Shown here piece after piece: positions 21,424 to 30,527 of a DNA stretch of 64,000 nt; position 1 is the first letter of the stretch; each line of letters starts with the position of its first letter. The translations under genes and the position numbers were made by a program. Origin of the DNA: an uncultured Pelagibacteraceae bacterium (GTDB lineage: Bacteria > Pseudomonadota > Alphaproteobacteria > Pelagibacterales > Pelagibacteraceae). The notes under the pieces were generated by a model that ran no database searches, was not told where the DNA came from, and saw nothing but the letters and a program-made list of their open reading frames with translations. Location of the stretch: positions 124,001-188,000 of the forward strand of contig CACFPS010000001.1 in the NCBI GenBank assembly GCA_902568235.1. The letters run 5' to 3'.

Positions 21424-22110
21424 TTACTCTTTTAATAACCTTATTTTTTTTAAAAATAAAGCAAGATTATCAATTTTATAGTCAATCACATCTTTATATT
21501 TTTCTATGTCATTAATTGGTTGATCATTAATAAACCAAACTTTTGTCATATCTTTTGCTGTATCAGATGAGAGGTTTTTAGCAATATCTTCTATATAAAC
21601 AGTTTCTTCACTAGTAGGAATTTGAAACTTGTCACACATTAATTTAAGTGATTCAGGGTTAGGTTTTGGCTTAAAATGAAAATCAACAATATCCATGATT
21701 TTTCCTTCAAATAAATCATCAATACCTATTTTTTCCATACAATTAATTGCATGTTTCTTACTGCCATTAGTTGCACAATATGCCTTTACGCCTAACTTTA
21801 ATAGTTCTTCTCTAAGTTCAGTATCTTTTTTAAGACAGTCATAATTGATATTGTGTACATACTTAAGAAACTCTTTAGGATCTATCAAATCTGGATAATT
21901 TTTCATTAATCCATTAAGAGAAGTATCGTACTTATAAAAATAGTCTGCTTGAATTTTCTTAGCTTTAATTTTATCAATATTAAGTTTAAGCGAGATAAAA
22001 TCTGTCATTCTGTTAGATACTTGAGAAAATAAGGTTTTTAAATATTTTGGATGGTATACACATCCATCCATATCCAAAATTAAATATTTTGTTTTTTTTA
22101 AATTTTTCAT
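21424..22110 (-). CDS. HAD-superfamily hydrolase, pyrimidine 5'-nucleotidase-like
   Basis: The 228-residue protein has HAD motif I LDMDGCVYHP (12-21), where the nucleophile is the first Asp, motif II CATNGSKKH, the motif III Lys in FKPKPNPES, and motif IV YIEDIAKNL. The overall pattern resembles Sdt1-like pyrimidine 5'-nucleotidases. A gene of this type sits near dapD/argB in several alphaproteobacteria, as I recall. The substrate is not determinable from sequence. Its start overlaps the argB stop by 4 bases. Confidence 0.8.
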   Translation of the reverse strand: MKNLKKTKYLILDMDGCVYHPKYLKTLFSQVSNRMTDFISLKLNIDKIKAKKIQADYFYKYDTSLNGLMKNYPDLIDPKEFLKYVHNINYDCLKKDTELREELLKLGVKAYCATNGSKKHAINCMEKIGIDDLFEGKIMDIVDFHFKPKPNPESLKLMCDKFQIPTSEETVYIEDIAKNLSSDTAKDMTKVWFINDQPINDIEKYKDVIDYKIDNLALFLKKIRLLKE

Positions 22111-22955
22111 TTTCTGATTAAAGTTCCAGCACCTTTATCAGAAAATAGCTCAAATAAAATTGAATGAGGTTTTCTTCCATCAACAATAACTACACCTGTA
22201 ACACCATTATTTATAGAATCTAAACATGTTTTTATTTTAGGAATCATTCCACCTGAAATAGTCCCATCATTAAGCATATTTTTTGCAACTTTAGAATTTA
22301 ATTCGGTAATTAGATTATTGTTTTGATCAAGAACTCCTTCAACATCTGTCATTAGCAATAGTCTTCTAGAATTTAGCTCTTGCGCAACTGAACCAGCGGC
22401 AGTATCAGCATTTATGTTGTAAATCTTTCCATCATCGCCAGTGCCCATTGGTAATATAACTGGAACTTTTTTATCTTTTATAATTTCTAGAATTTGTTTT
22501 TTATTTATTTCACTAGGATAACCAACAAGACCAAGCTCTTTTTTTTCAGGAATTACTTTAATTATATTACCATTTTTGGGTGTAACTGACATAGCTTCTG
22601 CTTGGCAATTCTTTATTTGATCTATAATTTCAAAATTCAGTTCTAATAAAGCTTCCTCGACTATATTAATAGTATTTTCATCAGTGACTCTTAAGCCATT
22701 GATAAATTTTGACTCAATATTTTTTTCATTAAGTTTTCTTTTAATATTTTTTCCACCTCCATGGACAACTATTGCTGATAATCCTAATTTATTTACAATA
22801 GAAATATCTTCGACGAATTGGTCAAATAATTTTTTTTCAAGTAAAACACTTCCTCCACATTTAACTACTATTGTTTCATTAGAATACTTCTCAATATATT
22901 TTTTTACTTCTTGAATGGATGGACCATCATTAGGTAAAATTTTTTCAATATTCAT
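22107..22955 (-). CDS. argB: Acetylglutamate kinase
   Basis: Phosphorylates N-acetylglutamate in arginine synthesis. The amino-acid-kinase motifs are VKCGGSVLL (about 32-40), VVHGGGKNI (64-72), NINADTAAG and GGMIPKI. The 282-residue length is normal. Lys and Gly residues that bind ATP and the substrate carboxylate are intact. It lies 3 bases after yidC, and the HAD gene overlaps its end. argD and argF are elsewhere in the window (53343-55441). Confidence 0.96.
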   Translation of the reverse strand: MNIEKILPNDGPSIQEVKKYIEKYSNETIVVKCGGSVLLEKKLFDQFVEDISIVNKLGLSAIVVHGGGKNIKRKLNEKNIESKFINGLRVTDENTINIVEEALLELNFEIIDQIKNCQAEAMSVTPKNGNIIKVIPEKKELGLVGYPSEINKKQILEIIKDKKVPVILPMGTGDDGKIYNINADTAAGSVAQELNSRRLLLMTDVEGVLDQNNNLITELNSKVAKNMLNDGTISGGMIPKIKTCLDSINNGVTGVVIVDGRKPHSILFELFSDKGAGTLIRK

Positions 22956-22958
22956 TAA

Positions 22959-24641
22959 TTATACGGTTTTTACTGTTGTTCTTTTCATTATCACGTACTG
23001 TTGAGCCATAGTAAGTACGTTGTTAATAGTCCAGTAAATAACTAAACCTGATGGGAATGGAGCCAGTATTACAGTCAAGAACAAAGGAAAGAACATGAAT
23101 ATTTTTGCTTGAATTGGATCGGGCGGTGTAGGATTTAGTTTTTGTTGCAGATACATTGTTACACCCATAAAAACTGGCCAAGCACCAATAATTAAAAACG
23201 ATGGAGGGTCCCAAGGAATTAAACCAAATAAATTAAAAATTGATGTTGGGTCTCTTTCACTTAAATCCTTAATCCAACCAAAGAAAGGTTGATGTCTCAT
23301 TTCTATAGTAACAAATAACATTTTATAAATAGCAAAGAAGAACGGAATTTGAATGAAGATTGGCAAGCAACCGCTGACTGGATTAACTTTTTCTTTTTTA
23401 TAAAGAGCCATCATTTCTTGCTGAAGTTTCATTTTATCTTCTTTGTGAAGTTCTTTTAATCTTGTCATTTCAGGTTGGAGAACTTTCATTTTTGCCATAG
23501 ATCTAAATGAGTAATTTGCTAGAGGGAAAAAAGCTATTCTTATACAAGCTGTAATTAAAATTATTGCTATTCCAAAATTTCCGGTAATTTTAAAAAAATA
23601 ATCAATCGCAAAAAAAAGTGGTTTTACGATGAAATAAAACCATCCCCAGTCTATTGCCAAGTCATATTTGCTTATATTTAGTCTTTCAGCATATCCATCA
23701 ATTACATCAACTTCTTTCGCAGCTATAATGATTTTTATCTCATTTGATTTTGTTTCATTTGCACCTACCTCGGTTGCACTTGTTTCAATGAAATTTGCTC
23801 TAAACTTATTTTTATAATCAAAATCAGTTCTAAAATCTTTGTTATTTTCTGGTATTAAGCTAGTTATCCAATATTTATCGGTAATACCTAGCCATCCCGT
23901 TTTGGCATTGACTGAATATTTTTTTTCTTGAATATCATCATAATCTTGCTCAACAAGTTGATCGTCAAATACACCCAACAAGCCCTCATGAAGAATGTAG
24001 AAATTAGTAACCTCAGGTGCTTGGTTTCTTATAATTTGACCATATGGATAAAAATTATAAGTTTTTTCAGATTTATTTGTTATACTTTGATTAACTGTAA
24101 ATAAAAATTGATTATCAAGACTTATTTCTTTTTCGAATTTAATATTATTATCGTTTGTCCAGGTTAATCTTACTGGAGAGCTTGGTGTAAGCTTATTATT
24201 TCCTTCAATTTTCCAAATTGTATTAGAATTTGGAATGTTTATATTTTTATTGGCTGTTACCCAGCCAGTCTCAATATAATATCCATTTTGAACTTTCTTT
24301 GGATTTAATAAAACAACATTATCATTTCCATTTAAAGTTTCTGTATATTTTTTAAATGTTAAATCGTCGATTGATCCTCCCGACAAAGAGATTGATCCTT
24401 TAATATTATCATTTTCAAATAATACTCTGTCATCTACAGCCATTGCATCGTTTCTTGAAACTTTCGAAACCTCCTGATTTTGATCAATAGAAGGCATGTC
24501 TTCTGTAGTTGTCTCAACAGTAGTATTTTTTTCTGCTTGTAATTGTTTTGGGTCTGGTGCTGGAGGAGCAAAAAACAAACCATATAAAATTATTACTGCG
24601 GCACTTAAAGAAATAGCTGCAATGACATTTTTAGAATCCAT
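22959..24641 (-). CDS. yidC: Membrane protein insertase YidC
   Basis: Inserts and folds inner-membrane proteins, alone or with SecYEG. A first transmembrane segment lies at about 6-24, then a large periplasmic beta domain (about 60-340), then the five-helix 60KD_IMP/Oxa1 core (about 350-560), with MKVLQPEMTRLKELHKED in the cytosolic hairpin and PVSGCLPIFIQIPFFFAIYK. The length of 560 is typical of alphaproteobacteria. It is the fourth gene of the conserved rpmH-rnpA-yidD-yidC order. Confidence 0.97.
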   Translation of the reverse strand: MDSKNVIAAISLSAAVIILYGLFFAPPAPDPKQLQAEKNTTVETTTEDMPSIDQNQEVSKVSRNDAMAVDDRVLFENDNIKGSISLSGGSIDDLTFKKYTETLNGNDNVVLLNPKKVQNGYYIETGWVTANKNINIPNSNTIWKIEGNNKLTPSSPVRLTWTNDNNIKFEKEISLDNQFLFTVNQSITNKSEKTYNFYPYGQIIRNQAPEVTNFYILHEGLLGVFDDQLVEQDYDDIQEKKYSVNAKTGWLGITDKYWITSLIPENNKDFRTDFDYKNKFRANFIETSATEVGANETKSNEIKIIIAAKEVDVIDGYAERLNISKYDLAIDWGWFYFIVKPLFFAIDYFFKITGNFGIAIILITACIRIAFFPLANYSFRSMAKMKVLQPEMTRLKELHKEDKMKLQQEMMALYKKEKVNPVSGCLPIFIQIPFFFAIYKMLFVTIEMRHQPFFGWIKDLSERDPTSIFNLFGLIPWDPPSFLIIGAWPVFMGVTMYLQQKLNPTPPDPIQAKIFMFFPLFLTVILAPFPSGLVIYWTINNVLTMAQQYVIMKRTTVKTV

Positions 24642-24677
24642 AATTATTTTATTTTTTTCCTTACCGGATCATAACCT

Positions 24678-24887
24678 TCATTGCCCCCCCAAAAATTTTA
24701 TTGGATGACAAGACAAAATTCTTTTTATACCTTTAATTGATCCTTTGATGAGACCATATTCATTTAAACTATCTATAAAATATTCAGAACAAGTAGGAAG
24801 ATATCTACAGTTATTTCCTAAATATGGAGAAATTAAAAATTGATATAATTTAATAGTTTTAATAATTATTAGTTTTAAAAACGGCAT
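24678..24887 (-). CDS. yidD: Membrane-insertion efficiency factor YidD, C-terminus frameshifted
   Basis: The N-terminal region matches YidD: an amphipathic helix, then YQFLISPYLGNNCRYLPTCSEY with the conserved cysteines. As read, the protein ends FLGGQ after 69 residues. The family instead ends ...HPxxxGGxGYDPVP. At 24684-24690 there are seven G on the coding strand. Reading six instead gives FLGGNEGYDPVRKKIK and a stop at 24644, two bases before the yidC ATG. The gene is therefore frameshifted, or the homopolymer is miscalled. The start overlaps the rnpA stop. Confidence 0.88.
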   Translation of the reverse strand: MPFLKLIIIKTIKLYQFLISPYLGNNCRYLPTCSEYFIDSLNEYGLIKGSIKGIKRILSCHPIKFLGGQ

Positions 24888-25228
24888 TATTTCAATTTCC
24901 TAAAATCGGAGAACAGGGTCTCTTTAATATTTTCATATTTTTCATTCAAAATAAGTCTTCTAGCTATAATTAAATAACAATAATCAAGTTTTAGATTTAT
25001 TTTTTTTGATGCTTCATTCATTATATTTCTAAGCCTTCTTTTAATTTTGTTTCTAATAATAGCATTTCCAATTTTTTTTTTAGTTATAAAACTTATATTT
25101 AATTTTTTAGTATTTTTTTTAGAAAGCTTTTTAAAAAAAATAGTAGAATATTTATTTGAGATTTTCTCACCGTTAAGTATTGATTTAAAGTCTTCATTTT
25201 TTGAAAGGCTAACTATCTTACTTCTCAT
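24887..25228 (-). CDS. rnpA: Ribonuclease P protein component
   Basis: Small basic protein subunit that helps the RNase P RNA mature tRNA 5' ends. It has the RNR signature region [17 protein letters not shown] (about 57-73) and a basic start [17 protein letters not shown]. The length of 113 is typical. The start overlaps the rpmH stop as ATGA, and the last base is shared with the yidD start. The order rpmH-rnpA-yidD-yidC is highly conserved in bacteria and supports the call. Confidence 0.95.
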   Translation of the reverse strand: MRSKIVSLSKNEDFKSILNGEKISNKYSTIFFKKLSKKNTKKLNISFITKKKIGNAIIRNKIKRRLRNIMNEASKKINLKLDYCYLIIARRLILNEKYENIKETLFSDFRKLK

Positions 25229-25362
25229 GAAACAGTAAGTTTTTTTCTTCCTTTTGCTCTTCTTCGTTTTAATAACTTTTTTCCACCTTTAGTTTTCATT
25301 TTAGATCTAAATCCGTGTCTTCTTTTTCTTACTTTTCTACTTGGCTGATATGTACGTTTCAT
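25225..25362 (-). CDS. rpmH: 50S ribosomal protein L34
   Basis: A 45-residue, extremely basic protein that begins [18 protein letters not shown] and contains the L34 core [18 protein letters not shown]. It is too short for most ORF filters but the match is unambiguous. It overlaps rnpA by 4 bases. It is the first gene of a minus-strand run reaching to 17988. The 83 bases upstream are A/T-rich and separate it from the divergent VTT gene, so the main promoter of the run should lie there. Confidence 0.97.
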   Translation of the reverse strand: MKRTYQPSRKVRKRRHGFRSKMKTKGGKKLLKRRRAKGRKKLTVS

Positions 25363-25445
25363 TGTTAGTTAAATTATTGTTAAATTTCGGTAGTTATACA
25401 AATATATCTATATAAGTACAGCGATTTTTAATAAGTTAAAAATAT

Positions 25446-26162
25446 ATGGAAAAAGAAAAAAAAATTAAAATATTTTTAGGATCCAGCTACCTTTTGATTG
25501 TTTTAGTTTTTTTATGGTTTTTTTTCAGCTATTTTTCAATTGATGAAATTACAAGCTATGAGCTTATAAAATCAAACAGAGATAATTTAAATGAATTAAA
25601 GGAAAATAATATTATTCTTATAAGCATTTTGTTTTTTGTAGGAACTATCATTTGGGTTTTATTACTTGGATTTGCATCCCCTATTTTTCTTATTGGAGGT
25701 TTTGTTTTTGGAAAATGGCTAGGAACATTTTTAGTAGTTTTTGGTCTAACTGTTGGTGCTACTTTACTTTATATTTTTTCAAATTTTTTTTTAAAAGAAT
25801 TGATCAAACAGAAATTTTCATTAAGATATCAGAATTTAAATAACAAATTTAAACAACATGAGTTTTTATTTTTTCTACTTTATAGATTTGTAGGAGGAAT
25901 ACCTTTTTTTATTTCTAATATTTTGCCTACTTTGTTTAACATTAGGGTAAAATTTTTTTTTGTTGGCTCTTTGCTGGGTATGGCGCCTCAACTTTTTATT
26001 GGCGCATCATTGGGTAGTGGATTAAACAAATTTTTAGAGAACAATAATGAGCCTCCAAATTTTCTGGACTTACTTTATACTGCTGATATCTATTTACCTA
26101 TAATAGGGCTTATAATTTTAGTATTATGTGGAATAATTTTAAGAAAATATTTTTTTAAATGA
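25446..26162 (+). CDS. VTT-domain (TVP38/TMEM64, DedA-like) membrane protein
   Basis: The 238-residue protein has an N-terminal helix (about 12-30), then a VTT core with ASPIFLIGGFVFGKWLGTF and re-entrant helices. The family motif FLLYRFVGGIPFFISNILPT and GMAPQLFIGASLGSG follow, with a last helix near 215-235. DedA/TVP38 proteins act in membrane-lipid scrambling or lipid-carrier recycling and proton-motive-force homeostasis; the precise role here is unknown. It is a single gene between divergent rpmH and a convergent tRNA-Thr. Confidence 0.85.
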   Translation: MEKEKKIKIFLGSSYLLIVLVFLWFFFSYFSIDEITSYELIKSNRDNLNELKENNIILISILFFVGTIIWVLLLGFASPIFLIGGFVFGKWLGTFLVVFGLTVGATLLYIFSNFFLKELIKQKFSLRYQNLNNKFKQHEFLFFLLYRFVGGIPFFISNILPTLFNIRVKFFFVGSLLGMAPQLFIGASLGSGLNKFLENNNEPPNFLDLLYTADIYLPIIGLIILVLCGIILRKYFFK

Positions 26163-26169
26163 ACTATCC

Positions 26170-26243
26170 TGGTGCCCCCATCCAGAATTGAACTGGAAAC
26201 TCGTCCTTACCATGGACGTGTTATGCCATTTAACTATAGAGGC
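26170..26243 (-). tRNA. tRNA-Thr (anticodon GGT)
   Basis: The 74-nt cloverleaf on the minus strand has acceptor GCCTCTA with TGGGGGC, a D stem GTTA/TAAC, anticodon stem CGTCC/GGACG around loop ATGGTAA (anticodon GGT), T stem TCCAG/CTGGA, discriminator A and encoded CCA. It decodes ACC and ACU. It converges with the VTT gene, 7 bases away. Confidence 0.95.
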
Positions 26244-26339
26244 ATTAATTATTTTAAATTAGTGTATAAAATAAAGTTTTTCAAATTATTGCCTTAATTT
26301 TTTTGAAAAATGAGTTATATCTAATTATAAGGAAATGTT

Positions 26340-26537
26340 ATGGGCATACATTACACATTTGGTGCAAATAAAGGATCAAGGCTTATGGAAAAAAAAGCCA
26401 AGAGAGAGAAAAGGTTAGCTGAAAAAAGAGCCAAGAAACAAGCTAAACAAGGAAGCCCAAAGCAAAAAGAAGATAAAACTATACCAATAGACCAAGTAAT
26501 TACCTTAGATCATCTTACAAATCCTGATAAAAAATAA
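26340..26537 (+). CDS. Small charged protein of unknown function (65 aa)
   Basis: The product starts MGIHYTFGANKGSRL, has a highly basic helix of KREKRLAEKRAKKQAK type (about 18-37) and ends with TIPIDQVITLDHLTNPDK. A good ribosome-binding site (AAGGAA) lies 7 bases upstream of the ATG at 26340, favouring that start over the internal ATG at 26385. It opens the run that leads to dcd and murA. I do not know its function. The basic helix suggests nucleic-acid or ribosome contact (inference). Confidence 0.65.
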   Translation: MGIHYTFGANKGSRLMEKKAKREKRLAEKRAKKQAKQGSPKQKEDKTIPIDQVITLDHLTNPDKK

Positions 26538-26543
26538 ATTTGT

Positions 26544-26648
26544 ATGAATAGCAAGAAGGATAAAAAAAATAAACTTGCACTTGCTTTAAAAAAAAATTTA
26601 AAAAAAAGAAAAGTATTTCAAAACAAACTTAAGAAAAATAAAAAATAA
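26544..26648 (+). CDS. Tiny basic protein (34 aa) upstream of dcd
   Basis: ATG at 26544 opens a 34-codon frame starting [20 protein letters not shown] and ending in a lysine-rich helix; the TAA overlaps the dcd ATG by one base (TAATG). About half the residues are Lys. It lies 6 bases after the 65-aa gene. Short basic proteins with an LxxNLKKRK-like core occur just upstream of murA in other alphaproteobacteria (memory, unverified). Coupling to dcd argues that it is translated. Confidence 0.55.
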   Translation: MNSKKDKKNKLALALKKNLKKRKVFQNKLKKNKK

Positions 26649-27202
26649 TGTCAATCCAATCGGATAAATGGATAAAAAAAATGGCTATAGACGAAGCTAT
26701 GATTTCACCATTTGAAGATAAACAAATAAGGGGTGATAAAATTTCGTACGGGGTATCATCCTATGGATATGACGCAAGAGTATCTAGTGAATTTAAAATT
26801 TTTACAAATGTTAATTCTGAGATAGTTGATCCAAAAAATTTTAAACCTACTAATTTTATAACTAAAAATGGATCAGAATGCATTATACCTCCAAATTCGT
26901 TTGTATTAGCAAGGACTGTTGAGTACTTTAAAATTCCTAAAGATGTACTTGTTATTTGTTTAGGCAAATCAACATATGCAAGATGTGGAATAATTGTTAA
27001 CGTAACTCCTCTCGAACCAGGTTGGGAAGGTCATGTAACTTTGGAGTTTTCAAATACAACTCCTTTACCGGCAAAAATTTATGCTAATGAAGGTGTGGCT
27101 CAATTTATCTTCTTAAAAGGCAATGAAGTTCCCGAAGTTACTTATGCTGATAGAAATGGCAAATATATGGGCCAAAAAGGTGTAACGCTTCCAAAAGTAT
27201 AA
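26648..27202 (+). CDS. dcd: dCTP deaminase
   Basis: Deaminates dCTP to dUTP, feeding dTMP synthesis. The 184-residue length and the trimeric dUTPase-like fold motifs match: [13 protein letters not shown] near 37-49, [11 protein letters not shown] with substrate-binding Ser/Arg, and the catalytic Glu in [16 protein letters not shown]-terminal [10 protein letters not shown] follows. The start is coupled to the preceding 34-aa gene and murA starts 2 bases after its stop. Confidence 0.96.
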   Translation: MSIQSDKWIKKMAIDEAMISPFEDKQIRGDKISYGVSSYGYDARVSSEFKIFTNVNSEIVDPKNFKPTNFITKNGSECIIPPNSFVLARTVEYFKIPKDVLVICLGKSTYARCGIIVNVTPLEPGWEGHVTLEFSNTTPLPAKIYANEGVAQFIFLKGNEVPEVTYADRNGKYMGQKGVTLPKV

Positions 27203-27204
27203 TA

Positions 27205-28467
27205 ATGGACAAGTTTTTGATTAAAGGTCCCTGTAAAATTAAGGGAGAAGTTTTAATTTCGGGAAGTAAAAATGCAGCTTTACCAATTTTGGCCTCTACA
27301 TTGCTCTTTGATAAACCGGTGAATATAAAAAATTTGCCTAGAGTTAAAGATGTAGATACCATGTTAAATTTACTAAAATCACTTGGTTCAGTGATTAAGT
27401 ATAGTAAAAATAAAAAAACAGTCACAATTTCAAAATCAAAAAAACATAACGTTTTTGTTCCTTATTCTTTAGTAAAGACTATGAGGGCAGGAATTTTAGT
27501 TTTAGGTCCACTAATTGCAAAATATCAAAAATCTATTACGTCATTACCCGGTGGTTGTTTGATTGGAGCCAGGCCAGTTAATTATCATTTAAATGCACTT
27601 AAAAAACTTGGAATGAAATATAAAATAAAAAAAGGTTATATTCACGCAAGGTCAAACGGAAAACTAAAAGGAAATAATATAAAATTTCCAAAGATAAGTG
27701 TTGGCGCAACCGAGCAACTTATTATGTCAGCAGTTTTGGCTAATGGTCTGACACTGTTACAGAACTGTGCATGCGAACCAGAGATAAAAGATCTAACAAA
27801 TTTTCTTAAATTGGCTGGCGCAAACATAAAATGGATTGGCAAAAGGACTTTACAAATTTATGGGGTTAAAAGTCTTAAAAGTATAAAATACACAGTGATG
27901 GGTGACAGAATAGAAGCAGGAACTTTTTGTATAGCAGCATGCATTGCAGAAGGAGATTTAAAAATAAAGAAAATTGACTCTAATATCATTAATACAGAAT
28001 TAAATTTATTAAGAAAAACAGGAGCAAAAATAAAAACAATTAAAAATGAAATACATGTAAAAGGTTTAAAAAATATTAAAAGTGTTTCAAATATTAAAAC
28101 AAAAGAATATCCAAATTTTCCAACAGATCTTCAGGCGCAATTTATGGTGCTACTTTGCAAAGCTAATGGAAGGAGCATTATAACAGAAAGTATTTTTGAA
28201 AATAGATTTATGCATGTTGCAGAATTAAGAAGGCTAGGAGCTAAAATTATAATAAAAAAAAATAAAGCAATTATTCATGGTGGATCAAAATTTCAGGGAG
28301 CCGAGTTAATGTCTAGTGATCTTAGAGCCTCAGTTGCTTTGGTTTTGGCAGCTATAATAGCAAAAGGAAAATCTGTTATAAATAGAATTTATCACCTAGA
28401 CAGAGGATACGAAAAAATTGAACGAAAATTAAAAAAAATTGGCGTAAATATTAAAAGAATTTCTTAA
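27205..28467 (+). CDS. murA: UDP-N-acetylglucosamine 1-carboxyvinyltransferase
   Basis: First committed step of peptidoglycan synthesis, adding enolpyruvate to UDP-GlcNAc. The two-domain inside-out barrel is seen as SGSKNAALPILAS near the N-terminus, the PEP-binding loop LPGGCLIGARPVNYHLNAL with the reactive Cys (near 115, the fosfomycin target), TEYPNFPTDLQAQF-type substrate residues and DLRASVALVLA. Length is 420. Last base overlaps the next start. Confidence 0.97.
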   Translation: MDKFLIKGPCKIKGEVLISGSKNAALPILASTLLFDKPVNIKNLPRVKDVDTMLNLLKSLGSVIKYSKNKKTVTISKSKKHNVFVPYSLVKTMRAGILVLGPLIAKYQKSITSLPGGCLIGARPVNYHLNALKKLGMKYKIKKGYIHARSNGKLKGNNIKFPKISVGATEQLIMSAVLANGLTLLQNCACEPEIKDLTNFLKLAGANIKWIGKRTLQIYGVKSLKSIKYTVMGDRIEAGTFCIAACIAEGDLKIKKIDSNIINTELNLLRKTGAKIKTIKNEIHVKGLKNIKSVSNIKTKEYPNFPTDLQAQFMVLLCKANGRSIITESIFENRFMHVAELRRLGAKIIIKKNKAIIHGGSKFQGAELMSSDLRASVALVLAAIIAKGKSVINRIYHLDRGYEKIERKLKKIGVNIKRIS

Positions 28468-28874
28468 TGGAAAAAAAATTTTTAAAAAAGATAATTGCAC
28501 AAACTCCAGAAGATTTACAAATTATATCCGCATGTTGCGCTGATTCAAAAGTTAAAACTTCAGAAATAAAATTTTTAGAATCGAATAAAATATTTTTAAT
28601 GTCATTATTGAGATTAGATAAGGAAAATAATGATAATAACAAAAGCATCAATAGTGTAGTAAAATTTGAATTTGTTGAATCATCCAAAGCAAAAAATATT
28701 GATCAGAGTGATAAAGAATTAATACTTAAATTATTAGCGATAAATATTTTTAAAAAAGAATATAATTTTGAAATAACTCTATTATTCTCAAAAAATAGAT
28801 TTATAACGTTAAGTACAGAAGTAATTGAAGCAACATTAGAGGATCAAAAATCAGTAAATGATAAAAGTTTTTGA
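28467..28874 (+). CDS. DUF2948-type protein
   Basis: The 135-residue protein begins with an acidic/lysine-rich N-terminus and contains AQTPEDLQIISACCADSKVK near residues 11-30. That pattern, together with its place between murA and hisD, matches the alphaproteobacterial DUF2948 family as I know it. Function is unknown. No membrane segment or catalytic motif is evident. The start overlaps the murA stop by one base and the end overlaps hisD by 17 bases. Confidence 0.75.
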   Translation: MEKKFLKKIIAQTPEDLQIISACCADSKVKTSEIKFLESNKIFLMSLLRLDKENNDNNKSINSVVKFEFVESSKAKNIDQSDKELILKLLAINIFKKEYNFEITLLFSKNRFITLSTEVIEATLEDQKSVNDKSF

Positions 28875-30120
28875 TTATAAAAATAATTATATACAAAAGC
28901 TTATTAAATTTTTGGACAATAGAAGATTTGGAAAAAATGTAAATACATCTATTGTTACAAAAATTTTAAAAGATATTAAAAAAAATAAATTAAAAGCACT
29001 GATAAAATATGAAAAAAGTTTCAGTAAAAATTCAGAAATTGTACCAACTATTAATAAGATAAATCAATCTGTGAAATCTCTAGATCCAAAAATTAAAAGA
29101 TCAATAGATTTTGCATATAACAGAATATACAAGTTCCACTCTAAGCAGAAAATTAAAAATATCTTATACAAAGATAAATTTAGAAATAAGTTAGAATACA
29201 AATATATACCCATGCAGTCAGTAGGAATATATGTACCAGCAAACTTACCTTCCACACTCTTAATGAATGCTATTCCTGCAAAAATTGCTGGTGTTAAAAG
29301 AATAGTATTAGCAAACCCAAAATTAAATGGAAATTTAAATCCTGCTGTACTTTATGCTGCAAAAAAAATTGGGATTAAAGAAATTTATTCAATGGGTGGA
29401 GCGCAAGCTATTGGCAGCTTAGCCTATATCCAAAAAGTGAATAAGATAGTTGGTCCTGGAAATATTTATGTAGCAAGAGCAAAAAAAGAAGTATTCGGAG
29501 ATGTTGGCATAGAGGGAATGATAGCTGGACCGTCTGAAATTACAATTGTGGCTGATAAAGGAACTAATCTAGATGAAGTATTAACTTCAATGATTGGACA
29601 AGCAGAACATGATATTAATTCTCAATGTATATTAATTACAAAAGATAAAAAATTAATTAAGAATGTCCAAAAAAATATTAAGGTTAAATTAAAAAGCTTA
29701 CCTAGAAAAAAAATAGCAAGTAAAAGTTTAAGAAATAATGGTTTGATTATCAAGGCTAGTAATGACAAGCAAATATTAGATATAATTAATGAGATTGCTC
29801 CAGAACATTTAGAATTAAATATTCACAATTATAAAAAATATTTAAATAAAATTCATAACGTCGGAAGTATATGTATTGGAAAATATTCTCCAATGGCTGT
29901 AACTGATTATAATGCGGGTACTAATCATGTTTTGCCTACTCTTGGCTCTGCAAAATTTTCATCAGGTTTAAACTTAAATGAATTTTACAAAAAAATAAGC
30001 TACATTACGCTATCAAAAAAAGGTGTTGAGAAAATAGGAGAATACGCTACATATCTCGCTGAGTATGAAGAATTATATGGTCATGCTCAATCTATAAGAT
30101 CAAGAATGAGGAGAAAATAA
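28858..30120 (+). CDS. hisD: Histidinol dehydrogenase
   Basis: Zn-dependent enzyme that oxidises histidinol to histidine in two NAD steps. The signature region is present: [51 protein letters not shown] with the Zn/catalytic residues, and [25 protein letters not shown] follows. Length is 420. infA begins 1 base after its stop. Confidence 0.96.
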   Translation: MIKVFDYKNNYIQKLIKFLDNRRFGKNVNTSIVTKILKDIKKNKLKALIKYEKSFSKNSEIVPTINKINQSVKSLDPKIKRSIDFAYNRIYKFHSKQKIKNILYKDKFRNKLEYKYIPMQSVGIYVPANLPSTLLMNAIPAKIAGVKRIVLANPKLNGNLNPAVLYAAKKIGIKEIYSMGGAQAIGSLAYIQKVNKIVGPGNIYVARAKKEVFGDVGIEGMIAGPSEITIVADKGTNLDEVLTSMIGQAEHDINSQCILITKDKKLIKNVQKNIKVKLKSLPRKKIASKSLRNNGLIIKASNDKQILDIINEIAPEHLELNIHNYKKYLNKIHNVGSICIGKYSPMAVTDYNAGTNHVLPTLGSAKFSSGLNLNEFYKKISYITLSKKGVEKIGEYATYLAEYEELYGHAQSIRSRMRRK

Positions 30121-30121
30121 T

Positions 30122-30337
30122 TTGGCGAAAGAAGAAATTCTTACTTTTGATGGTACTGTGCAGGAGTTACTGCCAAATGCGTCGAGTCGTGTATTATTGG
30201 ATAATGGTCATACCGTTATTTGTACTGTAAGTGGAAAAATGAGAAAAATGAGAATTAGAGTCCTTTCGCAAGATAGAGTTAAGGTGGAGGTATCACCATA
30301 CGACTTGAAACGCGGACGAATATCTTTTAGATATTAA
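30122..30337 (+). CDS. infA: Translation initiation factor IF-1 (TTG start)
   Basis: A 71-residue S1/OB-fold protein that occupies the ribosomal A site during initiation. The sequence [20 protein letters not shown] and [17 protein letters not shown] are diagnostic. Initiation is at TTG (30122-30124), since the second codon GCG gives the canonical Met-Ala-Lys-Glu start and no ATG is near. The TTG is unusual here, where nearly all genes use ATG. It follows hisD by 1 base and precedes tRNA-Phe. Confidence 0.96.
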   Translation: MAKEEILTFDGTVQELLPNASSRVLLDNGHTVICTVSGKMRKMRIRVLSQDRVKVEVSPYDLKRGRISFRY

Positions 30338-30342
30338 TTATT

Positions 30343-30418
30343 GGAACCCTGGTGTAGCTGGTGCGCACAAATGCCTGAAAAGCATTGGGACCTGATTCGA
30401 TTTCAGGGGGTTCCACCA
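30343..30418 (+). tRNA. tRNA-Phe (anticodon GAA)
   Basis: The 76-nt cloverleaf has acceptor GGAACCC with GGGTTCC, D stem GTGT/GCAC, anticodon stem AATGC/GCATT around loop CTGAAAA (GAA), T stem CCTGA/TCAGG, discriminator A and encoded CCA. It starts 5 bases after infA, so it may be cut from a hisD-infA-tRNA transcript. Confidence 0.96.
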
Positions 30419-30476
30419 CCTAAATAAGGTCATCATTAAGCTTGCATTCAATTTTAAAATCTAATAATTATCGCGC

Positions 30477-30493
30477 TAGCTAAATTTTAGCTA
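30477..30493 (+). promoter_or_regulatory. Hairpin in the leader of the cold-shock gene
   Basis: TAGCTAA and TTAGCTA form a perfect 7-bp stem around loop ATT, 34 bases before the csp ATG. Such a structure might influence csp translation or end a transcript from tRNA-Phe. No T-run follows, so a terminator is less likely. Confidence 0.35.
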
Positions 30494-30527
30494 AGTTTAA
30501 TACAATAAAGAAAGAGTAAAAATAAGT

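Noticed and set aside
24684-24690. Programmed frameshift signal in yidD
   Set aside because: No slippery heptamer with a downstream structure was evident; an indel is simpler. Kept only as a check in the findings.
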